From Lutraria lutraria (lineage: Eukaryota > Mollusca > Bivalvia > Venerida > Mactridae), in the NCBI GenBank assembly GCA_964023205.1, contig OZ026835.1, positions 13,970,414 through 14,034,413 of the forward strand: a stretch of 64,000 nt of DNA, written 5' to 3'. Both the position numbers and the translations under genes were made by a program. Below are positions 1 to 10,160 of this stretch, piece after piece. A model generated the notes under the pieces. The model was not told the origin of the DNA, ran no database searches, and worked only from the letters and a program-made list of their open reading frames with translations. Within the stretch, counting starts at the first letter, position 1; every line of letters starts with the position of its first letter.

Positions 1-560
1 CCAACAACATTGGTTATTATACCATCTATTAGATGGTACTGAGCTAAAAATTGAGAGACCCAGCTCATTGACTCATCACAGCCAGTGTTATTCTGATTAC
101 AAGTCTTGTAACACCCTGAAAGGTTTAGTTGGTATTGAACCTAGAGGTTCAGTAATATTTGCATCAATGCTTTTTTCAGGGTCAATTTCAGATAAACAAA
201 TAACCAAGGATTCTGGATTTCTTTAATTGTTAAAACAATTGAAGGAATGTGGAAAAATTCAAGAAGGCGACGCTGTCATGGTTAACAAAGGCTTCCATAT
301 CTCTGATGAGATAAAAGAATTGGGTCTAAAACTTAATATTCCAGGGGTGCAACTCATAGTCAAGCTGATGCTAACTCAACTGAAAAGATAGCAAAACACT
401 GTGTGCATGTTGAGCGAGCCATAGCCCATATTAAATTTTTTGAAATTCTGTCTCATAAGATAGATCTTAGTCTTTTAACTTGCATCAATCAAGTATGCAT
501 GGTCAGTGTGTTGTTTTGTCTCAAACTTGAAAGGCTTACTAATCAAGTAATAATAATAAT
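1..560 (+). pseudogene. Broken DDE_Tnp_4-type (ISL2EU-like) transposase, C-terminal half
   Basis: The plus strand encodes the catalytic core of a DDE transposase of the DDE_Tnp_4 type, enzymes that cut and paste IS4/ISL2EU-like DNA transposons. I see the first-aspartate block (DGTE, from 32), a GLVGIEPRG block, the SGSISDKQITKDSG block, a second-aspartate block reading NKGF at 281-292, and the glutamate block HVERAI near 406-423. It is dead in three ways: an in-frame TAA at 224-226, a frameshift near 345-350, and replacement of the usual Asp of DKGF by Asn. The N-terminus lies left of the window. The last ~70 codons (403-615) stay open only by chance and run into an (AAT)-rich tract. Family assignment is from motif order recognised by eye. 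Confidence 0.75.
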
Positions 561-855
561 TATTTACAGTAATATTATCTCGAAAGTGATACTGTTACTT
601 ACTTACTTGATATGAGAGCATACTACCAAGCACATGTTAGCCTACTGGTGTATCAGCATAGGTGGTATGCCACAAAAGGTATGCCACAGGTATAGATTTC
701 AGCTGTTTCAGGGTAGAAACATCATGATCTGTGACAGGTATTTCACTGAATTGGGTAATTAATGTAGTGTAATTATTGTAACTATTAATGACTTCATGTA
801 TGTAAGCTTAATTTATAATTGTCTTTCACTGTGTTCTTGTAAATTTTATGTATTA

Positions 856-1557
856 CAGTTAAATCTCGTGATATAAAAATAAATAAAAAAATAAAAATTC
901 GCTTATACCAAAATTTTGGTTATGTCAAACTGTTTCTTTGGGTCCCGATGTTTTAGCTTTTTCTCTATATGAAATTAATCTGCTTACCTCCAATTCACTT
1001 ATCTCCAAATGTCGTCTATGTCAAACTGAACTTTTGTCCCTGTGACTCTAATCAGCCTGTAGGCTCAAAGTTGGAGCTGATCGGCGAACATCAGAGCTTT
1101 AAAAAAATAAATAATTCCGAAAGCGTGATCGATGTTGCAACAAATGCCTTCATCTTACCAATGACCTATACTATACATGCTTACTGTATAGTATAGGTCT
1201 TTGATCTTACATTATGAACAGAATGCGTCAACATCAGAAAATACGTAAAGCTAGGCGCTTTGTATTTTCGAATTCTTACAGCAAATTTCATTAATAAGTA
1301 GCTGATGTTGGGACATTAATCATGTTGATATTAATTATTATGAATAGATACACAATTTTTTTTTGTTTCTTCTTCGTATGCACATGTTTTATACAAGCGA
1401 AACGTAATCATACATGCATTTTAATATTTAAATGAAGGCTATACACACAAATACTTTAAAACATGTATAATTATACAATATTTGTTTATCTCAAATTTCG
1501 GTTATCTCAAACTATTTTTCACTGTCCCTAGGAATTTGAGATAACGAGATTCAACTG
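856..1557. mobile_element. Non-autonomous Tigger/pogo-like element (about 700 bp)
   Basis: The left end reads CAGTTAAATCTCGTGATAT (from 856). The right end, on the other strand, reads CAGTTGAATCTCGTTATCT (ending at 1557). Both are directly flanked by TA (854-855 and 1558-1559), the target duplication of Tc1/mariner-pogo elements. Inside both ends, variants of 'TTATCTCAAA..TTCGGTTATCTCAAACT' recur, as in Tigger-like terminal repeats. No transposase is encoded; the 75-codon ORF at 969-1196 is a chance frame. A perfect 13-bp hairpin sits at 1163-1199. Mobilisation would need a pogo-type transposase in trans. Confidence 0.75.
1163..1199. repeat. Perfect 13-bp stem hairpin inside the Tigger-like MITE
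   Basis: GACCTATACTATA at 1163-1175 is exactly complementary to 1187-1199, with an 11-nt loop. It lies about 44% of the way along the element and is not part of the terminal repeats. Confidence 0.8.
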
Positions 1558-1675
1558 TATATGTAATGCTTGTAAATTACAGGTTTTGATAAACAAATTT
1601 ATAAAAGTTTGATCATAATTATTTTTGATATACAGGAAATAACTAGAAGTAGTGTTTGAACTTAAATACACTTAC

Positions 1676-1909
1676 CAATTGTCAGAAAATTCTGTCATAA
1701 TTAGTTTTCTCTTTCTAGAGACATTGAGTGGCTGAGCAATGACCATTCTTGATACAGGCTTTGGTTTTATTTTCCAGCCTCTTGGCTTATCCCATTGTTG
1801 TGGTAAGCTTGTTGAAGATAGCATAGCCAGGACGTCTTTGTAACCTGCTATCTTCCATTGCTCAACAATGTTGATGATGGCCAGGATATGGGAGCAGTTA
1901 CCACTTATT
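1676..1909 (-). CDS. Single exon with SWIM zinc-finger segment, YqaJ-associated family
   Basis: A 234-bp open exon, bordered on the minus strand by a TTTCAG acceptor (AG at 1911-1910) and a GTAAGTG donor (GT at 1675-1674). Both borders are phase 2, so the exon can be skipped without changing frame. It encodes a C-x-H SWIM half-site (CSH, about residue 11 of the open frame) followed by TSLPQQW, a PRG-KI-P-PV stretch and RKRK. I recognise this order from SWIM-domain proteins that often carry a YqaJ nuclease domain in cnidarians and molluscs; many are transposon-related. The CxC half of the zinc site and any YqaJ domain would be on other exons, which I did not find nearby. It may be a host-gene exon or a transposon relic. 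The open frame without substitutions argues against great age. Confidence 0.55.
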
Positions 1910-3216
1910 CTGAAATGAGATAACATTCATAAAACTAGCATTCTTTAAGATAACTAGTATGTCAAGTAAAAGTGCTGAGCAAATCTCATTATTCGCCTAT
2001 ATATCAGTTAAGTATAACAGGTAGTAGCCCACTGCAAGTGCATATCTTTTTACAGTTAGTTTTCGGTACTGTAATAGGAGGAGGGAAATTATGTACCTGA
2101 TGCATGGCTAATAATCTACCAACTGAGTTAATCGGGCTGGTGAATATCCCAGCAAATTTATAAATACAATATACCTCACCGCTACATTCCTCCTACATTT
2201 CAATCGCGATAACCACAGTCTCTTTCAACTAACCCAGTCTTTTTTTAAAGACATTTTGACATCAATGTTGACGATATGAGGACTCCGACTTCTTTACGCT
2301 GGGGTAAACGCAGCCATGTATACCAAGATCTCCCGTCTAAATTTTTCTCCAAACTCAATTCTTTAACATAGCAACCTGTAATGAATGATTAAGCGTTCAG
2401 TTTCTTACGGAGAGACAGCTCACATTTTAAGTATTTGGAGTCAAAATTGTCTGGAATATTGCTCAGTGAACATGCCTTGTACACCATTTTATTTTCTATG
2501 GTTTTGACAGACTAAACAAGAGTTACTCCCCTTGAAATTCAGGGGGCGTTGCTACAGTCGCTCAAGTACAAGATTGATACAAATGAGTAAAAGTCTGTAA
2601 GTTATAGAAATAATATGTTTTGTACTGTTTTTTATTATATTTTTCATAAGTTGGACACATACAGAGTGCACTTACATACCGGTATATCCTACATGTTTGA
2701 GCCATTCTTAGGTTCTAGAAATTCTACTGCATCAGTTCATCTACAAGTAAAGTTGATGTAAAAAATAAAACACACAAGGGAGACAATTTCATGTTCATTC
2801 ATTATATGAGATTAGCCTCCCTTCCAACATACAAGTAATAAATTGGTCTATAAAAATTGCAAAGTTACCATAATTTGTGAATTTCATTGAGGATATTCCA
2901 GTCTCTAGGATAGCAATTTTAGTTGTTTTAGTATATATTGAATGCCTGAAACATTATTTTAATAAGGTAATAGTTATCATACCATAGTATCTATATTTAA
3001 TAGTTTGTAACCTTTCATGGAAGAGAACTGTGCTTGCATTAAATTATTGACAATTTCAGTTAAGCTGCATTATTAAGCATGGCTATGATACAGAACTGTA
3101 CTTCATAAAATGCATCAAGAACTGTTTAAAACTTTCAATTCTTACATATTTATGTAATATAAGATACTGTACCTGTGTGCAATATAATATTTATAAATTG
3201 TCTGGGATATTCACCA
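1910..3216. other. No gene recognised
   Basis: AT-rich sequence without a convincing coding frame. If the SWIM exon belongs to a live gene, this would be its upstream intron. No long repeats were noticed. Confidence 0.5.
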
Positions 3217-3289
3217 GTCCTATTAGCTCAGTTGGTAAAGCATCAAACTTGCAAGCAGGAGGTGGGTTTGAGCCCCACATCGGGTACAT
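3217..3289 (+). tRNA. tRNA-like sequence (tRNA-Ala-like, probably pseudogene or SINE head)
   Basis: TAGCTCAGTTGGTAAAGC matches a D-arm/A-box, and GTGGGTTTGAGCCCCAC folds as a perfect 5-bp T-stem with a B-box loop. A CTTGCAA loop would give anticodon TGC. The anticodon stem does not pair, the acceptor stem has wobbles and a mismatch, and the whole is slightly short, so I do not call it a functional tRNA. It could be the promoter head of a tRNA-derived SINE, but no defined SINE tail was seen. Confidence 0.4.
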
Positions 3290-3495
3290 TATTTTACTCC
3301 TCCTATTACAATACTATTATTTAGCTTATTATTACCAAATGGCATGTTCCCCTGTCTTCCTAATAGTAACTCTTATGAGGTAGATGACTTCCTGGTAAAA
3401 ATGTTGTCAACTTGTATACTTGGTACACCTGCATCCAGACACTCTCTGATTCATCAACAATCAAACCTTGGAAGAATAATTTACAAGTCTGTAAT

Positions 3496-3840
3496 TTAAG
3501 GTGGATCACGGGTTTCCTCCAGAAAAATGGTCATTTTTTTTAGACGTCAACGTACAATAAAATTCGGATTTGAAAATGATCCAGCATTCCAGTTATGTAA
3601 ATTGCATAACTTAATACACAAAATTATCAGAGCAATACAGGAAATAACGCGAAAATCAACGAAAAATATATCACTCGTCTAGATGGCGCCTTTTACCCGG
3701 TTTCTATGGAAATATCATTTGAATATATCATTTCTGGGTTAGCCAATACCTTAAAGGTTGTTCATGCAAAATTTCTTTATTGTACGTTGACGTCTAAAAA
3801 AATGACCATTTTTCTGGAGGAAACCCGCGATCCACCTTAA
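3496..3840. mobile_element. TTAA-flanked MITE with ~66-bp terminal inverted repeats
   Basis: The left arm 3496-3561 and the right arm 3775-3840 are inverted copies identical at 65 of 66 positions by my reading; the one difference is at a CpG. Both ends carry TTAA (3496-3499, 3837-3840), the target duplication typical of piggyBac and Kolobok elements. Ends start GGTGGATC. The 213-bp interior has no coding capacity. The arms' near-identity suggests a young insertion. Confidence 0.85.
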
Positions 3841-4980
3841 GCTAATTAAGACTCTGTAATTGAGGAAATATAGAATTAAGTCCTCATTGTCTGGAACAAT
3901 TTCAAAACAACTTAGCATTTTTTGGAAAAATTGTAAAAAATATAAAATACAATATTTTAATATTCAAATAATAATCGAAACACTGTTGATAAGTCCTTGT
4001 ACATAATGTATAGGTCTTTGGTTAAAAGAACAGCCACACAACGAGAAAGTAACTCAACTAATTGTGTGATTATATAGATGTTGCTGGTATATTTCCTCAC
4101 CTAAATGTGTTGGATCTAAATATAATTCAAATCATTCTATCGTAAATAAATGGAAAGAGTCATGTATCTAAATATGTGCATGTCAGTAAAATACATGACA
4201 TATTCAAATGCATAGAAATAAACCCACGTATCGGCTAGCCAATGAAATAGCTTTTTTTGCATATCCTGTGTCTGTAAATATAGTTCTACTTTCTGTTTTC
4301 GAGTTAATGTCAGGTAACCTGCAGAGGTCAAATGTTTAAACTATGGCTAACAAATAATAATTCAAGTCGCTAAATATGAACGTAAAATACTGGTTTTGTG
4401 CTTTTAAAAAATGATAGTTAAGAGTTCTTTTTATTCCAGATTATTTAAAATTACATGATCATGACTTAAATCTTGTGCAACATTACCCGCAGTTTAATCA
4501 TTGGCATTATAAGCCCTACTCTATCGTGTCAGGATCTTTTTTATTTTTGACCATGATTGTGTTCAATGAGACGATGTTCTGTTGTGTTAAAATCAGAAGT
4601 ATCAATTTTGATATTTACTGAAACATATGTGTTGTTCACATTTTTGTGGATAACAAAGAGTTTTTAACGCAATTTCATTAACTGTGCCCTTTTTATGCTA
4701 AGAGACTAGTAAAGAGTATGTCCTTCATATACATGTAAATGACCTTCATTATGTATAAATGAAGTCAGTCTGTTAGTGTAAATTTTAAAAATATTTGCAT
4801 GGGCACGAACGATATGTCTACATGTTTCTCTTTATTTTGCTTCGTGTGGTACTTTTAGTAATTTGATTATACATTGATTATGATTTTAGCAGAAATTGTT
4901 AAATAAGGGATTCTTTGGCAATTGTTCAATTTGCTACATTAATTGTCCATGCAATGTGCAAGTCTTGAAAATAAAGAACA
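3841..4980. other. No gene recognised
   Basis: AT-rich, no convincing coding frame or repeat. The 64-codon frame at 4137-4331 on the minus strand has no recognisable motif. Confidence 0.5.
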
Positions 4981-5156
4981 CAGTCAAACCTGTAAACAAA
5001 GGTCACCTTTGGGAAAGACACAATGTGGCCTTTACTGACAGGTGGCCTTTATTCAGATGTCATTTTGTTCTTAATGGTCAGTGATGGTTTTCAAGAGTGG
5101 CCTTTATTCACAGGATGGCCTTTATCTGGAATAGGCTGCTAACACAGGTATGACTG
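4981..5156. mobile_element. Small MITE with CAGTCA(A/T)ACCTGT ends
   Basis: Starts CAGTCAAACCTGT at 4981 and ends with the inverted copy CAGTCATACCTGT at 5156 (one mismatch), followed by TA. The interior carries several direct copies of GTGGCCTTTATTCA. Mollusc genomes hold many Tigger-like non-autonomous elements with CAGTCAAACCTGT ends. Related degenerate stretches with CCTTTATTCGG occur near 50.9 kb and 58.5 kb. Confidence 0.6.
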
Positions 5157-5907
5157 TATTTAGAAAGAAACAGGAATGGATTAATATTTCTTAAACTTTT
5201 TTTCAACTTTTTTATCTGTTTATAAACTTTAATAAATATTATTGTCGAATGTGAAAAAGAAATTACCAAACTTGCAGTCTTGCAGTCAGTTGCTTTTCTG
5301 ATTAATCAATGGCTCATTTGGCGGGATGATAGTTTCCATTCTCACTGCTAGATTACACACACTTTGTGATGTTGGGAACCTATATAATTGAAGAAAACTG
5401 AAATGTTGATCTGACTGTTGATTGAAAGAATTATAACAAAATCAAATCTTATAGTCCAATAAAAAAAACTTAAAACAAGTAGCTTCTCACCAGTGAGGGT
5501 GGAGCAATTAATTTTCCTTCCTGAATTCTGAATTCTAAAAATTATTCATTCCTAAAAGACAATATCAATAAATAATCACTTCTTAATTCCAAATAAAAAA
5601 TCAGCAGCCAATTTCTCCATCTATTTACAACAATATCAACAACAGTAAGTAATAATTCTAATACTCATACATCATTATTGCAAATATTTACTTTTGATTT
5701 GGTTTATCTTTAATTTTCGAGTTATCTCCCTTTCTATAGTAGCTTATGAAAATGTAAAGGTCAATTACAATATTCATTTTTAAAATTAAAGTACTTGGGT
5801 ATGATTGTTGTCACATTCAAACTATTAGTCTGCAAATAATAGGACTGTCATACTTTTATAAACTTTAATGAGGTAGATGGGTATTTGAGCCAGAGAAAAA
5901 CATACAT
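5157..5907. other. No gene recognised
   Basis: AT-rich sequence. It contains the phrase AGTTATCTCCCTTTC, common in mollusc non-coding DNA, and no coding frame. Confidence 0.45.
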
Positions 5908-6258
5908 CTATTTGTTATATAAATGATATATTGTATAATTTACGAAGTACAAATAACTTATGTATTGCCACAGATTGTTTTCCAAATTACAAATGTAACT
6001 GCATATTGTCAAAATTGAAAGAAATAAACCAAAGATAATATGTAAAATAACTGGTATAAATAAACAGACATTAATACAGTAATTCAAGAAAACTTGTTCA
6101 AGAAAATCAGATCTAGAAATGATAAGCAACTGCCAACTTAAGAAGCACATTATTATAAGGACAGCTAGATTTGAAACATGGCGAAACAAAAACCTGTCGA
6201 TCCTTTCCAAATTCTCTTCCATTTTAGCATTGGTTGTACTAACAATGAACTCCAAGTA
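5908..6258 (-). CDS. Candidate exon encoding a membrane protein segment, unrecognised
   Basis: On the minus strand a TTTTTTCAG acceptor (AG at 6260-6259) opens a 116-codon frame ending in a stop at 5908. It starts YLEFIVSTTNAKMEENLERID, a charged amphipathic stretch. Two or three hydrophobic spans follow (about residues 30-50, 58-85 and 95-112), rich in Ile, Leu, Cys and Phe. I do not recognise the family. Only the first ~35 residues look like constrained protein; the hydrophobic remainder could be AT-rich non-coding sequence read by chance, with the true exon ending earlier. It ends 249 bp outside the composite transposon, so that insertion would lie in the upstream intron if this is a host exon. 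Confidence 0.3.
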   Translation of the reverse strand, partial: YLEFIVSTTNAKMEENLERIDRFLFRHVSNLAVLIIMCFLSWQLLIISRSDFLEQVFLNYCINVCLFIPVILHIIFGLFLSILTICSYICNLENNLWQYISYLYFVNYTIYHLYNK

Positions 6259-6708
6259 CTGAAAAAATATGATAAATAATACATTAATTATAGACAGACA
6301 GATTATATTTCTTTACAAATACACAATCATGTAACTGTATCATATTTAAACAAAAAGACATAAGATCAGTAAATTTTAAAGTATTAATAAAATATTAGTT
6401 CTTTTCCAACAATATCATTTAATATGTAATTATATTGTTCCAGTAACCAATCAATCTATTTATCTGTTAACTCATTTATTTAAGTATACAAAGTTTTAAG
6501 CTTTAATACATATGAGCCGTTATGCAGGAAAACCTGCCTAAATGACAAAATTTTCGATTTTGGGATTTTTTCATTTTTTGAAATTTCAATCTTTCTGAAA
6601 TACAAAATCGAAAAAAAAAGATTTTATCTTAAAAACCAAAAAACATACAGCTGTTTTTGTACTATGGGTGACAGCGTTTACTAATCGAAATTATGGGCAG
6701 GTGATATC

Positions 6709-9679
6709 CTAGTATGCTGGGCGCACAAATGGTCTTACGGATGTATACAGACATTTCCTATGTGCTAAAGTAAGCCCTCCAGGTAGGAGCCCTTCTGGAA
6801 GTGTGCCCTCATGAAAGGACAGATCTGGTGATATCCGGATGTCGACCGGCTGCTCAACAGCATCACTGCCCTCTTTCACCATGACAATCCCTGGCTGTGT
6901 CTGGCTAAATCTAAAGTACTGGTATTTCCTGAAAATGGAATATTTGATATGATGTGTTTATAAAGAGCTCTTATTTTATTGATGAGCAGCAGCTAGTAAA
7001 ATAAATATCATTTTTTAAGTATCTACTATGATTAGAAATGAAATATACACAAAAAAACTACTTATTCTGAATGCCATTACAAAAATCCTACATAGATTAA
7101 ACATGTTCTGTGTTTTTACTGATACATTTTGCGCCATAATATCCCTTGTATAAGACATTTTAAAAACAGAGAAGTGGAAATGGAGCTGAAAAAAGTACTA
7201 TTCACCCTTGAATATATTCAAGTCCACTTCTGATTTTTCTCCTAAAGCCCTGCTGAATTACGCGCTGTTCCATGTAAGTTTGTGAGTCTTACCAAAATAA
7301 TTACCAATAAGCAAAATATTAAGGTGGCCTGATATTAAGAGATCTATAGATCTACATAACAAGTGCAGTGATGTTTAATTTGCAACCAACATTTCAATAT
7401 CCTGAATAATTATAGAGCTGAAACAGCAACTCACATACAATACCCAGATAAAACACAATATTTGATTGATTGATTAACTATTGATTGATTGATTCTATAG
7501 TGTATGTAAAAGTAGAAGAAAATACCTTATTCCCTTCACAGCTCTGAAGCAAGGTCGCAAGAATGACTTCCAGTCCCGCCAAGTCCATGCTGGATATCGA
7601 ACACATTGGTTAGGGTTAGATGACCTATTTACCACCTGTTCTAGCTGGTCAATACAATCAGTGTCCGTGCGTCAATGAAGCCTTTTGATGGCAGCAAAGC
7701 CTGCATCTGCGTGACAACGAGCATGGCCCAGCACCTGCATCTGATACTCAACCATTTGATGTCTTCCTGTCACTACTCGCCACATGAAGTAACCAATTAC
7801 GAACTGATTTTTGTTTTGACCTGAGTAAAAATAAGTTTTATTAAAACATAGTAATGCAGGAATGCCAAGAGGGCATTTTGCGAAGTCCTAATTTTGCATG
7901 CAGTCCATTTTTAGCAGAGAAATACATTATGCCAATGCAGTTTATTTTGCATGGCCTTATATTCATTTAAAACTCACTGATTGTTAGATTGATTGATTGA
8001 TTGATCGATCGAGCGGTCTCAGTGGCCTGTTTCCTCATGCATTTTCTAGGTTTCTAACCAGTAAACGCCAACTCCCTGTACTAGTTGCCAGCAACTATCA
8101 CACTTGACATAGATGGGTGACAGAAATTGTCACAATGAGTCAGTGGCCCACACGGGCTCAGACCAGCAACCCTGGGTATAAAAACCATGATTCCACTGAT
8201 TGAGCTAGCCAGCCAGGTCAGATTTGAAGATTTATTTATATAAATAAAATGACCCCATATAATTATTGAAATAGATAATTTTATACCAGCTTACAAGACT
8301 AAAAGTACTTACCAGGACAGTTATCAGCATGTATGCTACATTCAGTTTCACCTGTACTGCTGCTCTCAAGGGCCCAGTGGATCATGCTTATCACAGCATT
8401 TGGACCGTGTGTTTGAATACCGTCTGGTCCTATGGTCTCATTCTCATCAATGATGAAGTTCAATTGTCTCAGGATGCCATCTATTCTAAAACCGAATATT
8501 TGTATTTTCCGTGGTGTAATGAATTACATAGGACCCATATGTCTTGAATGATGGGGAATAGCTACATTTTGGCTGAAGTCAAATGTGTAGTGTACATATC
8601 TATCTAGTCTCTCACTGTCTACGCTTTCTTTCATGGGCCTTTGTCACACACCGATTATACACATCTCGCTCATTCTGTGCTTTGATAATATGATTTCTAA
8701 ATTTTTCACTCGCAGCTATTTTTTCTTTTTCAGTAACTGAGTCCATGATTTCCTTTCTTAATTTTTCACATGTAGCACAGACATCATCTCTCGGTGTAGC
8801 AATCTTAATATGTGGTAAGCATTGCCTCCAAATGTTACAGAATGTTGTATAATGAATATGTCTTTTTGGTGGGTCTGATTCCTGACATGATGATACATAG
8901 TTCTGGTGTACTTCAGTTTTGGTCGTCTGACATGGCAAATAGACTGGTGGTACATTGTCTGATCCCCTGGGAGCAGCAGGCTGTGGCAGTCCTATTTCGT
9001 CTGAAGTGTTTGTAATAAATGTTACAGCATACTTGATGTCATCAAATTTCAGCGACTTGGATGGTTTCCGTCCAATGTTCCCATGCACTCTTTGAACTAC
9101 ACCGTGTTCATCAACATGAGTCATTAAGTTTTGTAGACATGTGCGTTTCACATCAAATGCCAGCATGAACACTGGTTTACACACCGTTTTACCAAGTACT
9201 GAGAAGTCATGCCTACCCTTCTGTCTCTTTTTACCCCCGTTAGTAATTTCTTTATCGGATGTCCCAACCACTGTAGCCATAATGTACAGTTCCTTTTCCT
9301 GTTTGTCCATTTCTTTCACATTAAGAATATGTTCATAAATTTCTCTATCAGTAAATTTTAAGATACAGTTCTTTTTACAGCCACATCCATTCTGTCTAAA
9401 CTTTCTAATATGTGTCCCATCTTCGTCACTGTCTGGAAACAGACAAGCACCATCACTTACAGTTCTGTTCTCAGAATCTTCATTTTCTTCTTCTCTGTCC
9501 TCTTCAGACTGTGCCTCTAGATAATCCCTAGCACGTTGGTCAATGTCAAGAGCTGGGTCCTCTTCTTCCTCCGAAACATTTGACAAATCTGGGTCAGAGT
9601 CTATCTCAGCCTCTTGTGAACCCCATGGTGTCGACAAAGGTGTCCTTCCAAAGTGGTCGGAGAATAAACTCTCCAAATC
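6709..9679 (-). pseudogene. DUF7869-like multi-exon gene, decayed
   Basis: Three exons can be joined on the minus strand: 9679-8313, 7820-7526 and 6928-6709, all with GT..AG borders and compatible phases. The first acceptor (AG at 9681-9680) implies an unseen upstream exon. Parts in order: acidic N-terminus; Cys-rich block (CGCKKNC); EIYEHILNVKEMDKQEKELY; HGNIGRKPS; LPQPAAPRG; HYTTFCNIW; CATCEKLR; then YVHYTFDF, TPRK and an ADNC-GQNKN block interrupted by the intron. I recognise this as the family now labelled DUF7869, which looks RNase H-like with the ADNC Asp as a candidate catalytic residue; its function is unknown to me. Lesions: a frameshift near 8612-8630, TAA at 8526-8524 and TGA at 7674-7672 (CGA to TGA looks like CpG decay). 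The ORF from 9676 to 8612 is otherwise intact. Near 600 codons in total. Confidence 0.75.
7985..8220 (-). repeat. tRNA-derived SINE with (TCAA)n tail
   Basis: On the minus strand it begins CTGGCTGGCTAGCTCAATCAG, an A-box-like tRNA head, followed by GGGTTGCTGGTCTGAGCCC as a B-box-like arm. A unique body follows, then a (TCAA)n tail at 7985-8010. It lies in the intron between exons 1 and 2 of the DUF7869-like gene, in the same orientation. (TTGA)n microsatellite sequence also occurs at 7450-7500. Confidence 0.6.
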
Positions 9680-9769
9680 CTGAATAAATAAGTAAATATT
9701 TGGATAACTTTATGGCCCTTTCCCATAACTAGGTAGTCTCCCTTGGAAGATTGTCGTTCTTGTCGGCAG

Positions 9770-9781
9770 TGCGCATGCGCT
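9770..9781. promoter_or_regulatory. NRF1-like palindrome between the two divergent genes
   Basis: TGCGCATGCGCT matches the known NRF1 palindrome GCGCATGCGC. It sits in the 480-bp gap between the DUF7869-like first visible exon and the transposase ATG, where a bidirectional promoter would be expected. The same gap is otherwise AT-rich, so the GC palindrome stands out. Binding is inferred only from the motif. Confidence 0.4.
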
Positions 9782-10160
9782 AAAATTTTTATCTACTTCC
9801 GAGGACTCTATCTTAATTCGCCAAGCAGAACACATACAGGAAAAGTCAATACTATTTCGCCAACCTGATAGTATTGAGTCAATAATTAATTTTTTTCACA
9901 CATTATGTTATAAACCACTAATTAATGTTTTGCATGCATGTGATTTAACACACAAAATCCGATGAAAATTGTTATTATTTATTTAAAACGAAACTGAAAA
10001 TTGGTACATACACAGAAAACTAGTGATATCTTGGCAAATAAAACATAATGTGACAGATTTTAATTATGTAGACCGAAGACATACTGACCTGAATTTATTC
10101 TGATTAATTTGGTCTTCGAGCTTATTCATCAGACATTATTATTCAGCATTTTTTTGCAGT

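Noticed and set aside
969..1196. 75-codon plus-strand ORF inside the Tigger-like MITE
   Set aside because: It spans the MITE's internal hairpin, has no family motif and its composition follows the repeat, so it is a chance frame.
8812..9338. Plus-strand ORFs opposite the DUF7869-like exon
   Set aside because: Shadow frames of the minus-strand coding exon with no motifs.
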